A stretch of DNA of 64,000 nucleotides from Cristatella mucedo (GCA_009760855.2 WPIO01000011.1:6388501-6452500); one strand, 5' to 3'. Positions 23,727 to 35,239 are shown, numbered from the stretch's first letter. A program made the numbers and translations. Notes: generated from the letters alone by a model not told the origin.

Positions 23727-24807
23727 CTTAAGGTGCATGGAGTAGGATGTCACTTTTACGCTGACGATGCTCAGCTGTATTTGTCATTTCAAACCGTCGG
23801 AATGTGCTGCAGCAACTGAAAAATTAAATGCTTGCCTTGCCGATATTCGATCCTGGATGTCGGAAAACTTCCTGAAATTAATTGACGATAAAACCGAGCT
23901 ACTGCTCATAGGACACCCTAAGCGTTTGGCTGCATTAAAAGGCTTTGCTCTTCTAATAGGCGATGCTGTTGTGCGACCATCACCACGTGCTCGAAATTTA
24001 GGTGTCGTTCTCTCGACAACTGCCTCAGTTTTAAAAGCTTTATTCAGACGACTGCTTCTTCAACTAGCCATCACGTCCGATCCCTATCCTAGATTAGGAG
24101 CTGTCTTCCACAGTGGCTTGCAAAAGATTTAATTTGCTTCTTAGTTCTGTCTCGCCTTGATTTTTGCAATTTCCAATTAGCTGGGCTACCAAAAAAAAGC
24201 GATTTGGCGACTGCAGCTGACTATGAATATGGCTGCAAGGCTAGTCTTTAAGTCCCAGAGGTTTGAGCATGTGTCTCCTTTGCTAAAAGAGTAAAGATGG
24301 ATGCCTGTTGACCAACGGATTTAGAGCAAGGCTCTTACGCTGACCCACAAGGCCCACGACGGCTTGGCTCCTTCGAACCTAGCTGAACTGCTGCATCAGT
24401 TTCAGCCCCATCGCGTCCTCAGGTCCTGTGTGGACAATAAATTAGCTGTTCCATTCCTCCGCTTAAAGACCGTTGGCGACAGAAGCTTTAGCTCTTGAGG
24501 TCCTAGACTGTGGAACTCGCTTCCACAATTCTTACGCAATGACAACTACTCTTCTACGGCTGACTATGGCTCATCGTTTTCAGCAGTACTAACCTGCTAC
24601 TTTCATGCTACTCACTACCTTAACTGCTCCCCTGACTCGCTATGCTTCCCACTTTCTCTTTGTTGCGTGAGACGAAGTCTGCTGGCCACCGAATGCGTAC
24701 CGAAAGCCGCTTAGCCTATGAGTGCGCTATACAAAACTCTCCTGCGTAACACCCACATGGTTTTTATGACTGAATTTGTGGAGTTACAGACGGGGATACA
24801 TTACATT
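23727..24807 (+). mobile_element. LINE-B, partial reverse transcriptase and 3' end
   Basis: The frame GVGCHFYADDAQLYLSF contains an intact catalytic YADD at 23757-23768. After a frameshift, coding continues for ~120 codons (RSWMSENFLKLIDDKTELLL, then PRARNLGVVL). The C-terminal part is decayed. The end is marked by TACCGAAAGCCGCTTAGCC, GCGCTATACAAAACTCTCC and TACATTACATTACATT. It is a non-LTR element related to but distinct from LINE-A (same order of motifs, different 3' end). Confidence 0.8.
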
Positions 24808-25022
24808 ACATTGCTTGGAAGAATTCGGAGCGACCAGCTTGCTGCTGCTGGCCGGTCGCAGATCGCACGAAGCACACGTATCCGTCACGTATCTAACGAG
24901 GCTGTCAGGCTCTCGGGAAAGTGTGGCAGCTTGTTGTCTTGCTAATGCCTTATATTGCCTGTAACTATCTATTGTTGCCATCAACATTATCAGTGCTTTC
25001 TCATTTTAACCAAGTGAATAAA
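24808..25022 (+). pseudogene. 3'UTR of peptide copy 3, displaced
   Basis: This block starts with a GCTTGGAAGAATTCGG-type sequence that matches the 3'UTR of copies 1 (20263 on) and 2 (37682 on), and it ends in AATAAA at 25017-25022. Copy 3 coding remnants stop matching at about 21643, at the equivalent point of the 3'UTR. The two pieces therefore form one unit split by the DNA at 21644-24807. Confidence 0.65.
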
Positions 25023-26600
25023 GCCAACTTGCACGCTCACGGTGGCTTACTTGCTCCTCTGGCGCGTACCCCGACATGCAAAAGACTCAGCCATCGAGGA
25101 TCCCTTACTTACCAGATGAAATGACACTACTTTGCATTCATCGAGGCCTACCAGCTTGCATTGATTCACCACCGAGCACTCGCCATCCTAGCCGATGTCG
25201 AGTCACAGCAGCTAGACTCGGTAGCACTACTGGTCCAGTCGAGTTGGTCCAAAGACCGGCCAGGTGCCTGCTTTTCGTTAAAACCTCCGCCAAAGATTCG
25301 TGCTGCGGCAGGATCTGAGGTACCGACTAACCTCAAACTCTCTATACTTACTTGACCCGATACGGTCAAGGTCACTGTTTAGCTACAAGCACCCGGCGAG
25401 AGGAGGAAGTAATGACAGCAACAAGCCAGAAGACACTCACAACCTAGTGGAAGCCATCTTTCCAAGGTTATTTGTCCAGCCCATCCCATTGCATCCCATT
25501 GCATGCTGACCCTGTGCATGTCACCCCTAACCATGCTATTCATTTTGTTTGCTTATCAAGCATGATATTACTCACCATTCAACTGCATTTCACTTTGCAG
25601 CAAATGTAAAGCGCCAAGACAGAGATTGAGTTCTCTCTGAGGGTGCTTTATCAAGTGCATTATTAATATTATTATTATTATTATCCCGGCGATTTCACTC
25701 TTCTTTTTCTTAATCTTACACTTCACGATGACCTGGTGAAAACGACTTATTCTCAGTCGCAGTGTGACTGCTGCCGAGTTTGCTCTCGGCCAACTACAGT
25801 AACTTGTCCGGGAATGATTTTGCCTTGGCCGTAATCGATTCATCAGGTGCCATACATTGCCACGGCATTATTTTGGTTTTTCAAGGAACCCCTATGAAGG
25901 CTTCTAAGCAGATCTTTGTTTGGACCTCACCCCTAATGCACCTCACCATTGGCGTGTATTTTGGCGAGGCGTGCATGCAAGACTGTTATGGCGCAGGGGG
26001 AGGGCTCTTACGCTGATGTCCATCTCTTGTACAGCAAACATCTTCCTATATCGGTACTGCTGCCAATGCAAAAATCGAAATAAAAGCATGACAAACTGAC
26101 ATTCTGACGCAAGGCACTGCTCGCTGTCGAAGACCCTTCGACTTGGTGTCGCTCCGAAGCCTTACCTAATGCGCAACATTAGCATGTCGGTCAGAAGACA
26201 CGTATTGGTTTACGTCACTCTATCTGTCAGTGCTTCTGTTTCCATCTAAAAGCCTATCACATAAGTCCTCTCCTCTGTTCTTCCCTTCCCTACCGTTCCC
26301 TGTTCCACGTCTTTCTCCACCTTATTCTTCTTGTGCCCTTCTCTCCCCGTCCGTCCCTCCTTATTTCTTCCCCCTGCTTTGCTCCTTCTCTCCTCCGAAT
26401 ACGCATGCGCGTTTCTAACCGTCAATCACTCCTTCAATCCAGTCAATCGCCCTCAGAGAACTTAATCTCCTTCCAGGCACTTTACAGGTGCTGCAATCAC
26501 AGAAATCCTGTCAATCGCTAAGCTCCACGCTTCCCGCTGTCAGTCTTTCCTCACACTCCTTTGAAATCGCCTTGCTCTCGCATTGAGCATTGTCGTGCTC
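25023..26600 (+). repeat. Segmental duplication unit 3, downstream part
   Basis: The stretch 25100-25400 matches 20540-20850. The stretches 25690-25990 and 26100-26600 match 38530-38830 and 39050-39640, including a pyrimidine-rich stretch and an embedded 55-bp antisense LINE-A tail piece at 26447-26502. No coding sequence is evident. A LINE-A end (25500-25685) interrupts the unit. Confidence 0.55.
25500..25685 (+). mobile_element. LINE-A tail
   Basis: GCATGCTGACCCTGTGCATG 3'UTR, hairpin (25610-25655) and ATTATTATTATTATTAT tail. It interrupts duplication unit 3 and is absent at the matching point of unit 2 (about 38530). Confidence 0.85.
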
Positions 26601-27522
26601 TGCTGAGGCTCGCTCTGGAGGCTCGTGAGGATTTTTAAATCTCCTCTCTCCCTAGCACCTGCTGCGGCTAAGATTTATGACTCGGCGAGTAGAATGGCAT
26701 GCCGGCGGCTGATGCAACATCTAGACCCATTGACTACCACGGTCGTATAGTGCAGGCGCTAACAATGCAAGCACACCTAGCGATTCCCTTTATGGGAGCA
26801 ATTACAGCTGTTTCTAACCAAGAGAATGCAGGATATACGTGGTCTTTTCTGGGGCACCTGGCTGACAGAGTGCAGCACCTGAACCCGGATCCGAAAGTAG
26901 CTACTTAGCTACCGAAGGATAGCCCTCGGTAAGTTCGGCTTCGACCATGAAACGGTCAAATCACGGCTGAAAGTAGGGGCATACTCTTTCTTCAGCGTTA
27001 TACAAGCCCAATAACCGTGTTCCGAGTTGCCATCTCTACTCCCTAAAGCATTTCCCGCTGCAAGCTTAACGTCTGTGCACACTGCATCGTCTTCGTGGAA
27101 CATTCCCACATAAGTGCCTAGACGTAGGACCGAATGAGTCCCTGATCGGACTTTGCCCCGGCCTTGCTTTTCCATGACACATCTCTCAGCAGTCATGGAG
27201 ACTTGAGTGAATAATAAATAAAAGTGGATGGCTCACGGTCTTGCATTTTCAATTTCCATTTATGGCTTGAAATAGAAAATTATCAGCCGCATCCAGGAAA
27301 TTCTCTTGATAGCGACGCTATGCACTATGATAGAGCTGAAAATATCGAAATGTGGCCCGCTCGTACATATGTACTCCACATGCAGTACTCCTCGTCAGTC
27401 GTTAATACACCAATTTACTATGTGGGCCACGGGAATTGCTCTAAAACTGAAAGACTGTCTGACCGACCGGTTGCCTTAAGAAAAACGGTTTCATAACCGT
27501 GAGAACGAACTAAGCTGGCAGC
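26503..27522. other. Unassigned DNA with short open frames
   Basis: Open frames at 26699-26908 (+), 26909-27196 (-) and 27224-27496 (+) lie side by side. None has a recognisable motif. The minus one (95 codons) contains AVCTDVKLAAGNALGSRDG and could be an exon, but no clear splice sites support it. Confidence 0.3.
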
Positions 27523-27649
27523 AAAGTTTCTTGAATCAAATGACCACAGAAATCAGCATACGTTTTGCTTGTTAAGTTGGTTAAGCATCACAGTGACCTT
27601 TTCGCGAAAGAAAACATAAGCTGATTAAGGAGCTTTATTTTACATGGCG

Positions 27650-27785
27650 GCATAGGGGCCTTAATGGTGCTAGCAGTGATAAATAAAGTATCGCCCCCGC
27701 GGCAGCACTCGAACCCGAGATCTGGGCCATCGAGGGTGAGCGCCTTACTCCTGTGCTAGGAGCCGCTAGCGTCAGCTCCGTCATT
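27650..27785 (-). mobile_element. SINE-3, tRNA-headed
   Basis: On the minus strand TAGCACAGGAGTAAGGCGC (A-box-like) is followed ~35 nt later by GGGTTCGAGTGC (B-box-like), then a body ending in AAGCTCCTTAATCAGC, which resembles the SINE-2 end. The identical copy is at 40870-41005. Confidence 0.55.
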
Positions 27786-27914
27786 GGGATACCAAATCCG
27801 AATTGCTCAAAGCATTTGTAACATCCTGTCTTGGCTCCTGAATGCTCACAATGAATTCACTCAATTCACAATGCTCGGAAGTCTTCTAGTCAATGCAATG
27901 AGATGCATCCAGTA

Positions 27915-28188
27915 GCAGCTCGTTCATCAAGCATGCCTTCAATTCGTATGATTCCAATGTGTGGAACTCTTTCCAACCGACATCACGACATCCTATCCAC
28001 CCCCTGTCTTTATGTCATTTAAAAGAAGCAAAAACCTGTTTTTAATAGCATTCGCTGCGTCCGTGTGGATTGTCTTTCGCGTTCTCGTGAGTACTGACAC
28101 TGTGCAAAGCATCTCTAACCAATTAGAGTGCTTCCTTTCCAGCACACTTGAAGCGACAAAGAAAATGTTTGGTCCTAGCAGCGTGCCC
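27915..28188 (+). mobile_element. LINE-A C-terminus, strongly decayed
   Basis: The frame around 27945-28060 reads FNSYDSNVWNSF, then HLKEAK, parallel to the LINE-A end (F-SYAPKAWNSLPT, TFKRNLK). The 3'UTR is barely recognisable. Confidence 0.5.
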
Positions 28189-29117
28189 ATAAAAAATTTC
28201 CTTGGTTTGAGTTGTATCATTTATTCGTTAACTATGCAGGCTGTGAATTTTCAGTCTACAACTAATTTGTAACCATTTAGAAAAACTGATTAAACTCACT
28301 CGATACTAATTGGCAGCTTTTATATTCGCCGACTCAGCTACGCCAAGCGGAAGTACCTGAAGCCCGAGTCGCCACTTCGGGTCTAGTGCTTAGAGGCCAA
28401 GCTGCTGGAATGCCTTGTGCAACGTCGACCGCTCGGATGGGTGGGCTAGCCCTCCTACACGCGAGGCGTTGTAGCCAACTGCCGTATACATAATAAGCAG
28501 GTAGCCGCGTCTACAGTGTTTCTGGCGCTAAAATGCTTACCGTTACTACGGGGTCGCGAGTTCGTAGCGTCCTATGGACAGACGTACCATGCATGTTACC
28601 GTGCGATAACCCTAAGCCATTAACCTGACAAGCCGTCGGCCAAAATATACAGCCCAATAAATTTGGTTAAGCGTTGTTAAGCCATCAACCGAGCACCTTA
28701 GAAGTGATTCTTCACCTATATGCATAACCCTAAACCTAAACCATAAACTATAAACTTCATCTTAAAGCATAAACGTGCCAAACCGAATATCTGCCGTACC
28801 GTAGAAACTAAGGAGTGAGTCGTTTAAAAATTCCCCTTCACATGGTGATACGCTACATATGACCTCTTTTGAAAAGCTCTTTCAAGTTTAGATCTATTTT
28901 AAGCATTCAAGTTCTAGAAATTAAATTCATTCTTTTAATTATGTGACAGCAGACATATGTGGCAGCCACATATGCAAACTAAATAATTGTCTCTTTCCCA
29001 CGGCATTTCTTCACTCTCACGATATCCTCGCTGTATCACTAAACATTCATGCCTAAGAAGACGGCAATAATTTAAGAAGACCTTAATAAGACGTCATGAA
29101 CTGACGAAATGATTATA
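28189..29117. other. Unassigned DNA
   Basis: Contains a short imperfect CCCTAAACC-like run at 28730-28750 and no supported gene. Confidence 0.4.
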
Positions 29118-29272
29118 AATAATAATAAATAATAATTCATTTGTATAGCGCCCCAAGAGAACTAAATCTCTATCCAGGCGCTTCACATATGCCTCAGGGC
29201 TCGAGCCCACGACCTCAGCCAGACCTAGGTCGGGGCGAGCACCTTAACCGCTGGACCAAACGGGCTCATTGA
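29118..29272 (-). mobile_element. SINE-1, tRNA head joined to LINE-A-like tail
   Basis: On the minus strand: A-box-like TGGTCCAGCGGTTAAGG (29242-29258), B-box-like GGGCTCGAGCCC (29197-29208), then AAGCGCCTGGATAGAGAT / TCTCTTGGGGCGCTATACAAA, which has the same order and pairing as the LINE-A hairpin, then an AT-rich tail of TAAT/ATTATT type. Confidence 0.75.
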
Positions 29273-29694
29273 CTTACTAACTAATCCAGCTTGTTATAGG
29301 GGGATGACTATAATGTTTAAATCTTTCCCGAAACAAAACTTGCTTCATTGTCTCAGTTTAGAACACCAGTCAGAACTACACTCCGAATTAATTTACGTGA
29401 CAAATTTTTCCAGATAGTGTGTTTTGCACAGTGCCGCGTGAATAATAGGCATTTTTACCAAGGTCAACGGTGAACACGGAAACGAAATCGCGCTCAATAC
29501 AGGAACCTGCCATGCTTATCAATGCGTCTTTTTTCTTTCTTTTTCTTTTTTCTATACTTATCTGCTGTTCGACTTTCAGCTATGCGTTGCAGTGACTCTG
29601 ATTCTGCACTCGCACTGACGCAGAGGTGTTTTGAACCTTTTGGTGTCATTCAATTTTTTTTTTATCAGGACTACTAATATAAATAAATATAATT

Positions 29695-29830
29695 ATTAAG
29701 TTTATAATTCCAAGAGAACTTCATCTCTATTCAAGCGATTTACAAATGCCACGGAGCTCGTGCCCTACCCCCTGACCTCGGCCACTCATTGGTCGGGGCG
29801 AGTACCCCTTGACCAATGGGCCAAACCAGC
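29695..29830 (-). mobile_element. SINE-1, second copy
   Basis: Same structure as 29118-29272: TTGGCCCATTGGTCAAGG head, GAGGTCAGGGGGTAGGGC region with a decayed B box, and an ATCGCTTGAATAGAGATGAA / TCTCTTGGAATTATAAAC tail. Confidence 0.65.
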
Positions 29831-30712
29831 TCTCTACTGCTTGATTGCCTTTCGCTGTCGCGAAGCGCGCACGCTGTAAACGTCTGCAGCAAGTCAACGG
29901 CAGAAGCTGCTAGTGACGTCGTATCAACGTATTTTTCGGGTCACCAGGTCAGGTCAGCCTCGGCCACTGAGCTGCTGATGCGAGGAGCGGTTTCGAGTGG
30001 CTGCTTCGAGTCACCAGAGCTCCGTAGAATGTCAGTCACCTGCTCAGTTCCAGCGAAAGTCAGGACTAATCCATCACAGGGCGTCATGCAGAAGCTCGTC
30101 GTGTGGCGGCATGCACAGAGATTGCATTGACGCCGCTCGTCGGCTGCGAGGCAGACTGCTACTGAAGAAGCTATGCTGGTCTGGTCGCCTCCACACCTGT
30201 ACCAGCTAATTCCACCGGCTTTACGAGCACCCGCATATGGCTATAGCGGCTGTTATTTCCCACGTTTTTCGAAACCACCTGTACGGTCTTCATCGGCTTC
30301 TCTCGTGTAAAGCGCGATTTGCAGCAGAAACTTCTAAGCCTTGCTTATAGCACCCTGCCGTGTCGCAGCAGTGCCAATCTTGTGTGTGCTAAGTAAATGA
30401 AAGTGCGCTGACTCGACATTAGAGATTATGCTTTGATGTACCGAAATTGAATTCGGACCACTTTTTGGGTGCCGCGTACTGCGAACGCTCACCGGAGTTT
30501 CACTGCTAGAAGTTCCTCTACTGAAAGCTTTGAAATATCTCGCAAATATTTGATCAACGCCATTGCTATGGCATAGGTCAAATTTTTGCGAGAGTAGGTC
30601 AAGTATGGATTTTTACAGTTGAATTTGTTTCGCCTGCACATCTGAGCGGAACGCAAAAAGCGAAGCGCTACAGTCAATTTTCAGATATAGTAGTATAGAG
30701 CTGTTATATAGC
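29831..30712. other. Unassigned DNA
   Basis: A + frame of 104 codons (29816-30130) partly overlaps the SINE head and has no motif. Nothing else supported. Confidence 0.35.
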
Positions 30713-31762
30713 AATAATAATAATAATAATAATGGACTTGATAAAGCCCTCAGAGAACTCAATCTCTTTCTAGGCACTTTACATTTGCTGCAAAGGGAAA
30801 TGTAATTGAATGGTGAGTAATATCATGCTTGATAAACAAACAAAAGGAATAACATGGTTAGGGGTGACCTGCACAGGGTCGGCATGCGAATGTGGTTAAT
30901 GGCAGCACGCATAGAGTCAGCACCCATAAGCACATGAAGGACGAATCACAGGGACCCACTAAATGCTGTCTTAAACAGGTGTTTTTTTCAAGTTCTTTTT
31001 AAATGTGATCAAGTCAGGGAATGTTCTGAGGCAAGTCGGGAGTGAGTTCCAGGCTTTGGGAGCATACGAGCTAAATGCATGGTCTCCAAAGGATTTGAGG
31101 TTTCTACGAGGTATTGGTAATAATAATAATTCACTTGATAAAGCGCCCTCAGAGAACTTAATCTCTCTCTAGGCGCTTTACATTTGCTGTAAAGTGAAAT
31201 GCCATTGAAATGCCATGGTAGACTGTTAGATTCCGAAAAGCGGGTGGTACGATGCTTGGCCTGGTGGGGGAGTAGATCTGACAGATAGGCTGGAGCCAAG
31301 GAATGAAGTGGCCTAAAGTGAGCGACAAAACCTTGAAGTCAACCAGTTGCTTGCCTGGTAGCCAGTGCAGGTCGGCGAGAGGTGGATTAATGTGGCAACT
31401 GCGCCGCTCACGTCAGATAAGCCTAGCTGCAGAGTTTTGCACCAGCTGCAATGGTCTGATCGCACATGCCGGTAGGCCAGTAGGCAGTGAGTTGCGGATT
31501 GCGGAAGTCAAGACGGGATTTCGCGAATGCATGGATTAATTTAGACGTGGTATCCTTATCTAAGCAAGCCCGAATTTTAGCAACGTTTTGTAGCTGAAAG
31601 TAGGCAGATTTGACTGTGGAGCTGGTGTGGTCGTCTAACGAGAGGTCACTTTGGATCATGACACCTAGATTTCGAGCTGATTCAACTGGAGATATGCTGG
31701 CAGAGCCAATTTTGAGCGTCAGCCTTTCCAATTTCTGAATCACACAGGGTTTGCCCATAACT
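30713..31762 (-). mobile_element. LINE-A 3' third with nested tail insertion
   Basis: The antisense copy comprises 30713-31117 and 31214-31762. Coding reaches back to KPCVIQKLERLTLKIGSAS, one of the longer C-terminal parts in the window. An ~96-bp tail-only copy interrupts it. Confidence 0.85.
31118..31213 (-). mobile_element. Tail-only LINE-A insertion
   Basis: Antisense TAATAATAATAATTC tail plus hairpin and ~30 bp of 3'UTR, inserted into another LINE-A between GAGGTATTGG and (A)TGGTAGACTGTT. The possible target duplication is only TGG. Confidence 0.8.
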
Positions 31763-31774
31763 AGTAAGTTCGCA

Positions 31775-32295
31775 ATGGCGAATAGAACTCAGTTGTCCTG
31801 AGAAATTTACAACTATCCGAAAAATTACCTGATTCCCAGCAGCCTCACATTCATATTTGGCAGTGGCCAATATAACATTTCCTAGCTCATCAATCGCAGT
31901 GTCGACCACCAACATGGAGTGTTAAGCCTGCTGATGGACTAAGACCGGAAGTAGTAGTAATTTTACCAATTCAGACTTCGTGGGTTCTACTGCAAATATT
32001 CCTTTGTCAGTGCAACTCGTACTCAGTTTGAGAACTAGTCGAATTATTTGACATTCCCACTTTGCACCCACTTTGTGAGCTTCTGTAGTCCAATTCTGTA
32101 AACGCAAAGAGCTGACTGAAAAATTCTTAACATTGCCTGTAAATCGCATCCGACCGATTGGTGCTTGCTCAGGCTGAGCTAGTGAGACGGTGCACGCCGG
32201 CTACGATCACTCACGATCCGCATTGAAAGGCAGCTCATATTTCACGCAGGCAGCGTTCCGTGCGTCAGCAGGGTGAGCGGCTTCGCTGGCTCACA
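31775..32295 (-). repeat. Unnamed repeat with open frames, copy 1
   Basis: Pairs with 41980-42520 at roughly 75-80% by eye. On the minus strand two consecutive open frames (32149-31922, then 31915-31770) are separated by one stop, following a GCGTTTACAG acceptor-like site near 32100. The other copy has many stops. The shared 5' end includes GTGAGCGG, GGAACGCTGCCTGCGTG and GAGTGATCGTAGCCGGCGTG. The family is not recognised. Confidence 0.5.
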
Positions 32296-32937
32296 CAGTC
32301 TCTCACATTCCCTCTTCTTCGCACTTTAGTATGCAGGGTTCTTTTTTTACTACTGCAGATGTTAATGTTCGTCTTGAAGACTCTTTTGACGATACATCTG
32401 TAGTACGCGATAGTTGGATCGCGTTGACAGTAACTTCATTCCGTTCATTTCAATAGCTCATTTTCGTAGAAATTATTAAAGTTAGCTGTGAATTGAGCTT
32501 ATTGAGATATATTTCTCCCAAGAGGCTTGATAAACTAACTGTTAGTACAGTATGCAATCAACTTTCTTACTAGATAGTAAGTGATTTTTCAAATCTCCAA
32601 TCCGTCTAAAATCTAAAAAATCATTGTTCTTTTCAGACTTTTCTGCTATAATGAGCAGATTAATTAACTCAAAAATAGCCAAATAATAATTAGAAAATTT
32701 TAAAATTGACATCGTTTGGTTCAAATCCTGTAAAGAGACAAGCACGTGAATCTAAAACGACATTGGTAATTATTCTTTTTCAATTTTAAATACCCTATCA
32801 ATATAGTTTACAAATTACTAAATTGTCTCTACTTTTTCGTAATTCTGAAATTCGCTTTCTTCAAAAATCCCCTAACCTATTCCGCCATCATTATTTCAAT
32901 GTAGCGTCCCTACTAATGACCTTATTTTATCTATCAG
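32296..32937. other. AT-rich unassigned DNA
   Basis: No supported feature before the exon-like block at 32938. Confidence 0.35.
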
Positions 32938-33247
32938 GTCGCTGTGTTAGCTCTTGCCTTGCTCCTGGTAATAAGCTCTCATGCTCTCAATAAATTGTTC
33001 AATATCAGTTTCTGGGATGGAGACTTTGAGGTATGCTTTTTCTTGCGTTTAGGAATTCGGTTTTATTAAGATTGCTTTATTTACTTATTAGGATAAATTT
33101 ATTTATTTTGTTATACAAAATTTGTCATTTCTACTTTTCCTATGCATTTTATTCACACAGATTTTCTTTGCTTATAGGGCGGCCGTGACGCTACTTTGCA
33201 CTATCACATGGAGATTTGCTACAGAGAACTGAGTTATGTGGCGGGTA
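32938..33247 (+). CDS. Possible two-exon secreted protein fragment
   Basis: Two exon-like blocks are seen. Block 1, 32938-33030, has a TTATCTATCAG acceptor and a GTATGC donor. It encodes 31 residues with a signal-peptide-like core (VAVLALALLLVISSHA). Block 2, from 33178 to about 33247, follows TTTGCTTATAG and encodes GGRDATLHYHMEICYRE, ending at a possible GTAGTA donor. Frames are compatible (phase 0). No start ATG is seen, nor a downstream exon. A diverged inverted copy of the block 2 region lies at about 33700-33775. I do not recognise the family. Confidence 0.3.
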
Positions 33248-33261
33248 GTAATAATCTTATA

Positions 33262-33263
33262 TC

Positions 33264-33301
<38 letters not shown>

Positions 33302-33302
33302 A
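33262..33302. repeat. (TA)n(TG)n microsatellite
   Basis: TATATATATA followed by TGTGTGTGTG, about 40 bp. Confidence 0.95.
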
Positions 33303-33515
33303 GTACTATTATATTAATTTTATTTATTAAGATTGTTTTATTATATTAAGAGCTCGACCATTCATCGCCATCAGCTTTATGATAGAACAGTAATTTGTAC
33401 ACATTTGCTGCGAAACTGTCTTGACACTTTCATCAACCTCTAAAGTTTCTTGGTAAGTTCAACAATCAATGTGATGTTATGTATCAGCTTTTGATCCAGA
33501 GACCCGATTCAATCT

Positions 33516-33782
33516 TCAACTCCAAAAGCTCTGGAAAGATAGTTTATAACTACTCGCAAGCGACTGACTTGGGTCAAGGACGGCGATTGAGCAGGGCTTC
33601 ATGATGCCCCTAACTCTACGTGAAATAGTGCCATCAGCTGCCTCCGGATTTCTGCAAGCGACCACCGCTTGTATTTTATCTCCGTCCACAATCAGTCCAC
33701 TGTGGTAAATCTTCTTGTGGTGGTCCACCAGAGAATCACGGCCGACCCATAGGCGAAGAAAAACTGTGTGAATAAAATTCAC
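33516..33782 (-). pseudogene. Inverted, diverged relative of exon at 33178
   Basis: The minus strand has an open frame of 88 codons. Its start region (TTTTATTCACACAG, then a frame containing VGRDSLVDHHKK) resembles the + strand sequence at 33146-33215 (same TTTATTCACACAG, then GGRDATLHYH). The acceptor equivalent TATAG is TATGG here, so splicing may be lost. No signal exon is found upstream. Function is unknown. Confidence 0.3.
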
Positions 33783-34283
33783 GAGAAAAGTAGAAACGAC
33801 TAATTTCTTGTTTCAAAAGACCTCTACGCCATGGTCACTATATTTTAAAGCATCCACAAAATGTCTGCCACTAATTAAGACCTCTTGAGGTTCACATAGT
33901 GAGCCATAGTTAGATTTTGATACTTTTCGCGTTACAAAGCAGTGCATCCTTAAGGCTATCATAGCAGAATCAAGCAAAGCGTTGACACACTTTGTTATTC
34001 AGTCAAATCGCGTCGCAAAGGCGAGATATCTAGCAACACTAGCACTGCCTAGTCGTAGTCATATCGGCATACATTCACACTTGCTGGCATGCATCCAGAT
34101 ACGTCTAAGGTGTGTGAGCATTGACACAGCCGACTTTTAGCGATTTTTCGACACGAAATTTAGTTTAATGTTCACAGCTGCCTGCATGTGTTCTTCTCCT
34201 TCGAAAACATCATTAACTTCCATCATGATAAAAGCTGCATGATTCGCTGAGTCTTTTTCGACAGAAAACTATGCATAAAGATA
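33783..34283. other. Unassigned DNA
   Basis: No supported feature. Confidence 0.35.
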
Positions 34284-34800
34284 TAATAATAATAATAATA
34301 TTGCACTTGATAAAGCGCCCTCGGAGAACTTAATCTCTTTCTAGGCGCTTTACATTTCCTGCAAAGTGATACGCAATAGAATAGTAAGTAAAATCATGCT
34401 TGAAAAACAAACAAAATGAATAACATGGTTAGGGGTTACATGCACTGGGTCAGCATGCAAATGTGGTTAGTGGCAGCATGAACAGTGTCAGCACGCATAA
34501 GCACATCGAGGACGAATCACAAGGACCCACTAAATGGTGTCCTAAATAGGTATGTTTTTAAGTTTCTTTTAAATGTGGTCAGGTCAGGGGATGTTCTGAT
34601 GCAGGTCGGGAGGGAGTTCCAGGCTGTGGGAGCATACGAGCTAAATGCACGGTCTCCAAAGGATTTAAGGTTTGTACGAGGTATTTCTAGACTGTTGAAT
34701 TCCGAAAAGCGAGTGGTACGATGCTTTGCCTGATGGGGTAGTATATCTGAAAGATAGGCTGGAGCCATAGAATGAAGAGACCTAAAAGTGAGCGACAAAA
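34284..34800 (-). mobile_element. LINE-A 3' end, well preserved
   Basis: Antisense: ATAATAATAATAATA tail, hairpin, 3'UTR and an undisturbed C-terminal frame (34798-34517, 93 codons). It is truncated at the region encoding FKVLSLTF. Confidence 0.9.
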
Positions 34801-35239
34801 GATGACGATGTCACCGTCCTTAAGACATTTCAATCCGGACAACTGGACCGCATGACAATCATTTTCAGTCCCACAAAAGTCACGGGATCGTGCTCATCAA
34901 CAAGCATGTCTATTCTTTGCTGAGCCACAGCAACCAACGCACTGTTCAAGCAGTCTCGTTCAGACAAGTATCTGCACTCTTACGAGGGCACGTGCACATC
35001 CATCCATGAGCCAGCACCAGGGCTCACAAAGCCACAGCCTGCCAAGCGATTGCAGGAACATGCACGCGTAGATAAGATTATTCTCAGCAAATGACTATAA
35101 TGAGACGTGCACTTATCCGGGGCTTTAATACACTGAAACACGGTGAATGCATTATGCTGAAAACTCAAAACCTTTTTCACTTAGCTTGTGCGCTATCAAT
35201 ATCTATAGCTTTCTGCATAGTCCTTGCATACCAGCAAGC
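34801..35239. other. Unassigned DNA
   Basis: No supported feature. Confidence 0.35.

Larger units (their letters stand above)
27523..28188. repeat. Near-identical duplication, copy 1
   Basis: Aligns without any gap to 40743-41408 (constant offset 13,220), with about seven substitutions before the ends diverge. It contains a minus-strand tRNA-headed SINE and a decayed LINE-A C-terminus. Confidence 0.9.

Noticed and set aside
25100-25400. Protein-coding role for the polyA-distal shared block (frames at 20540-20764, 25076-25318)
   Set aside because: The frames differ between copies by shifts and stops and lie after the AATAAA; likely non-coding duplicated flank.
28723-28760. Telomere-like CCCTAAACC run
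   Set aside because: Too short and irregular to be interstitial telomeric repeat.
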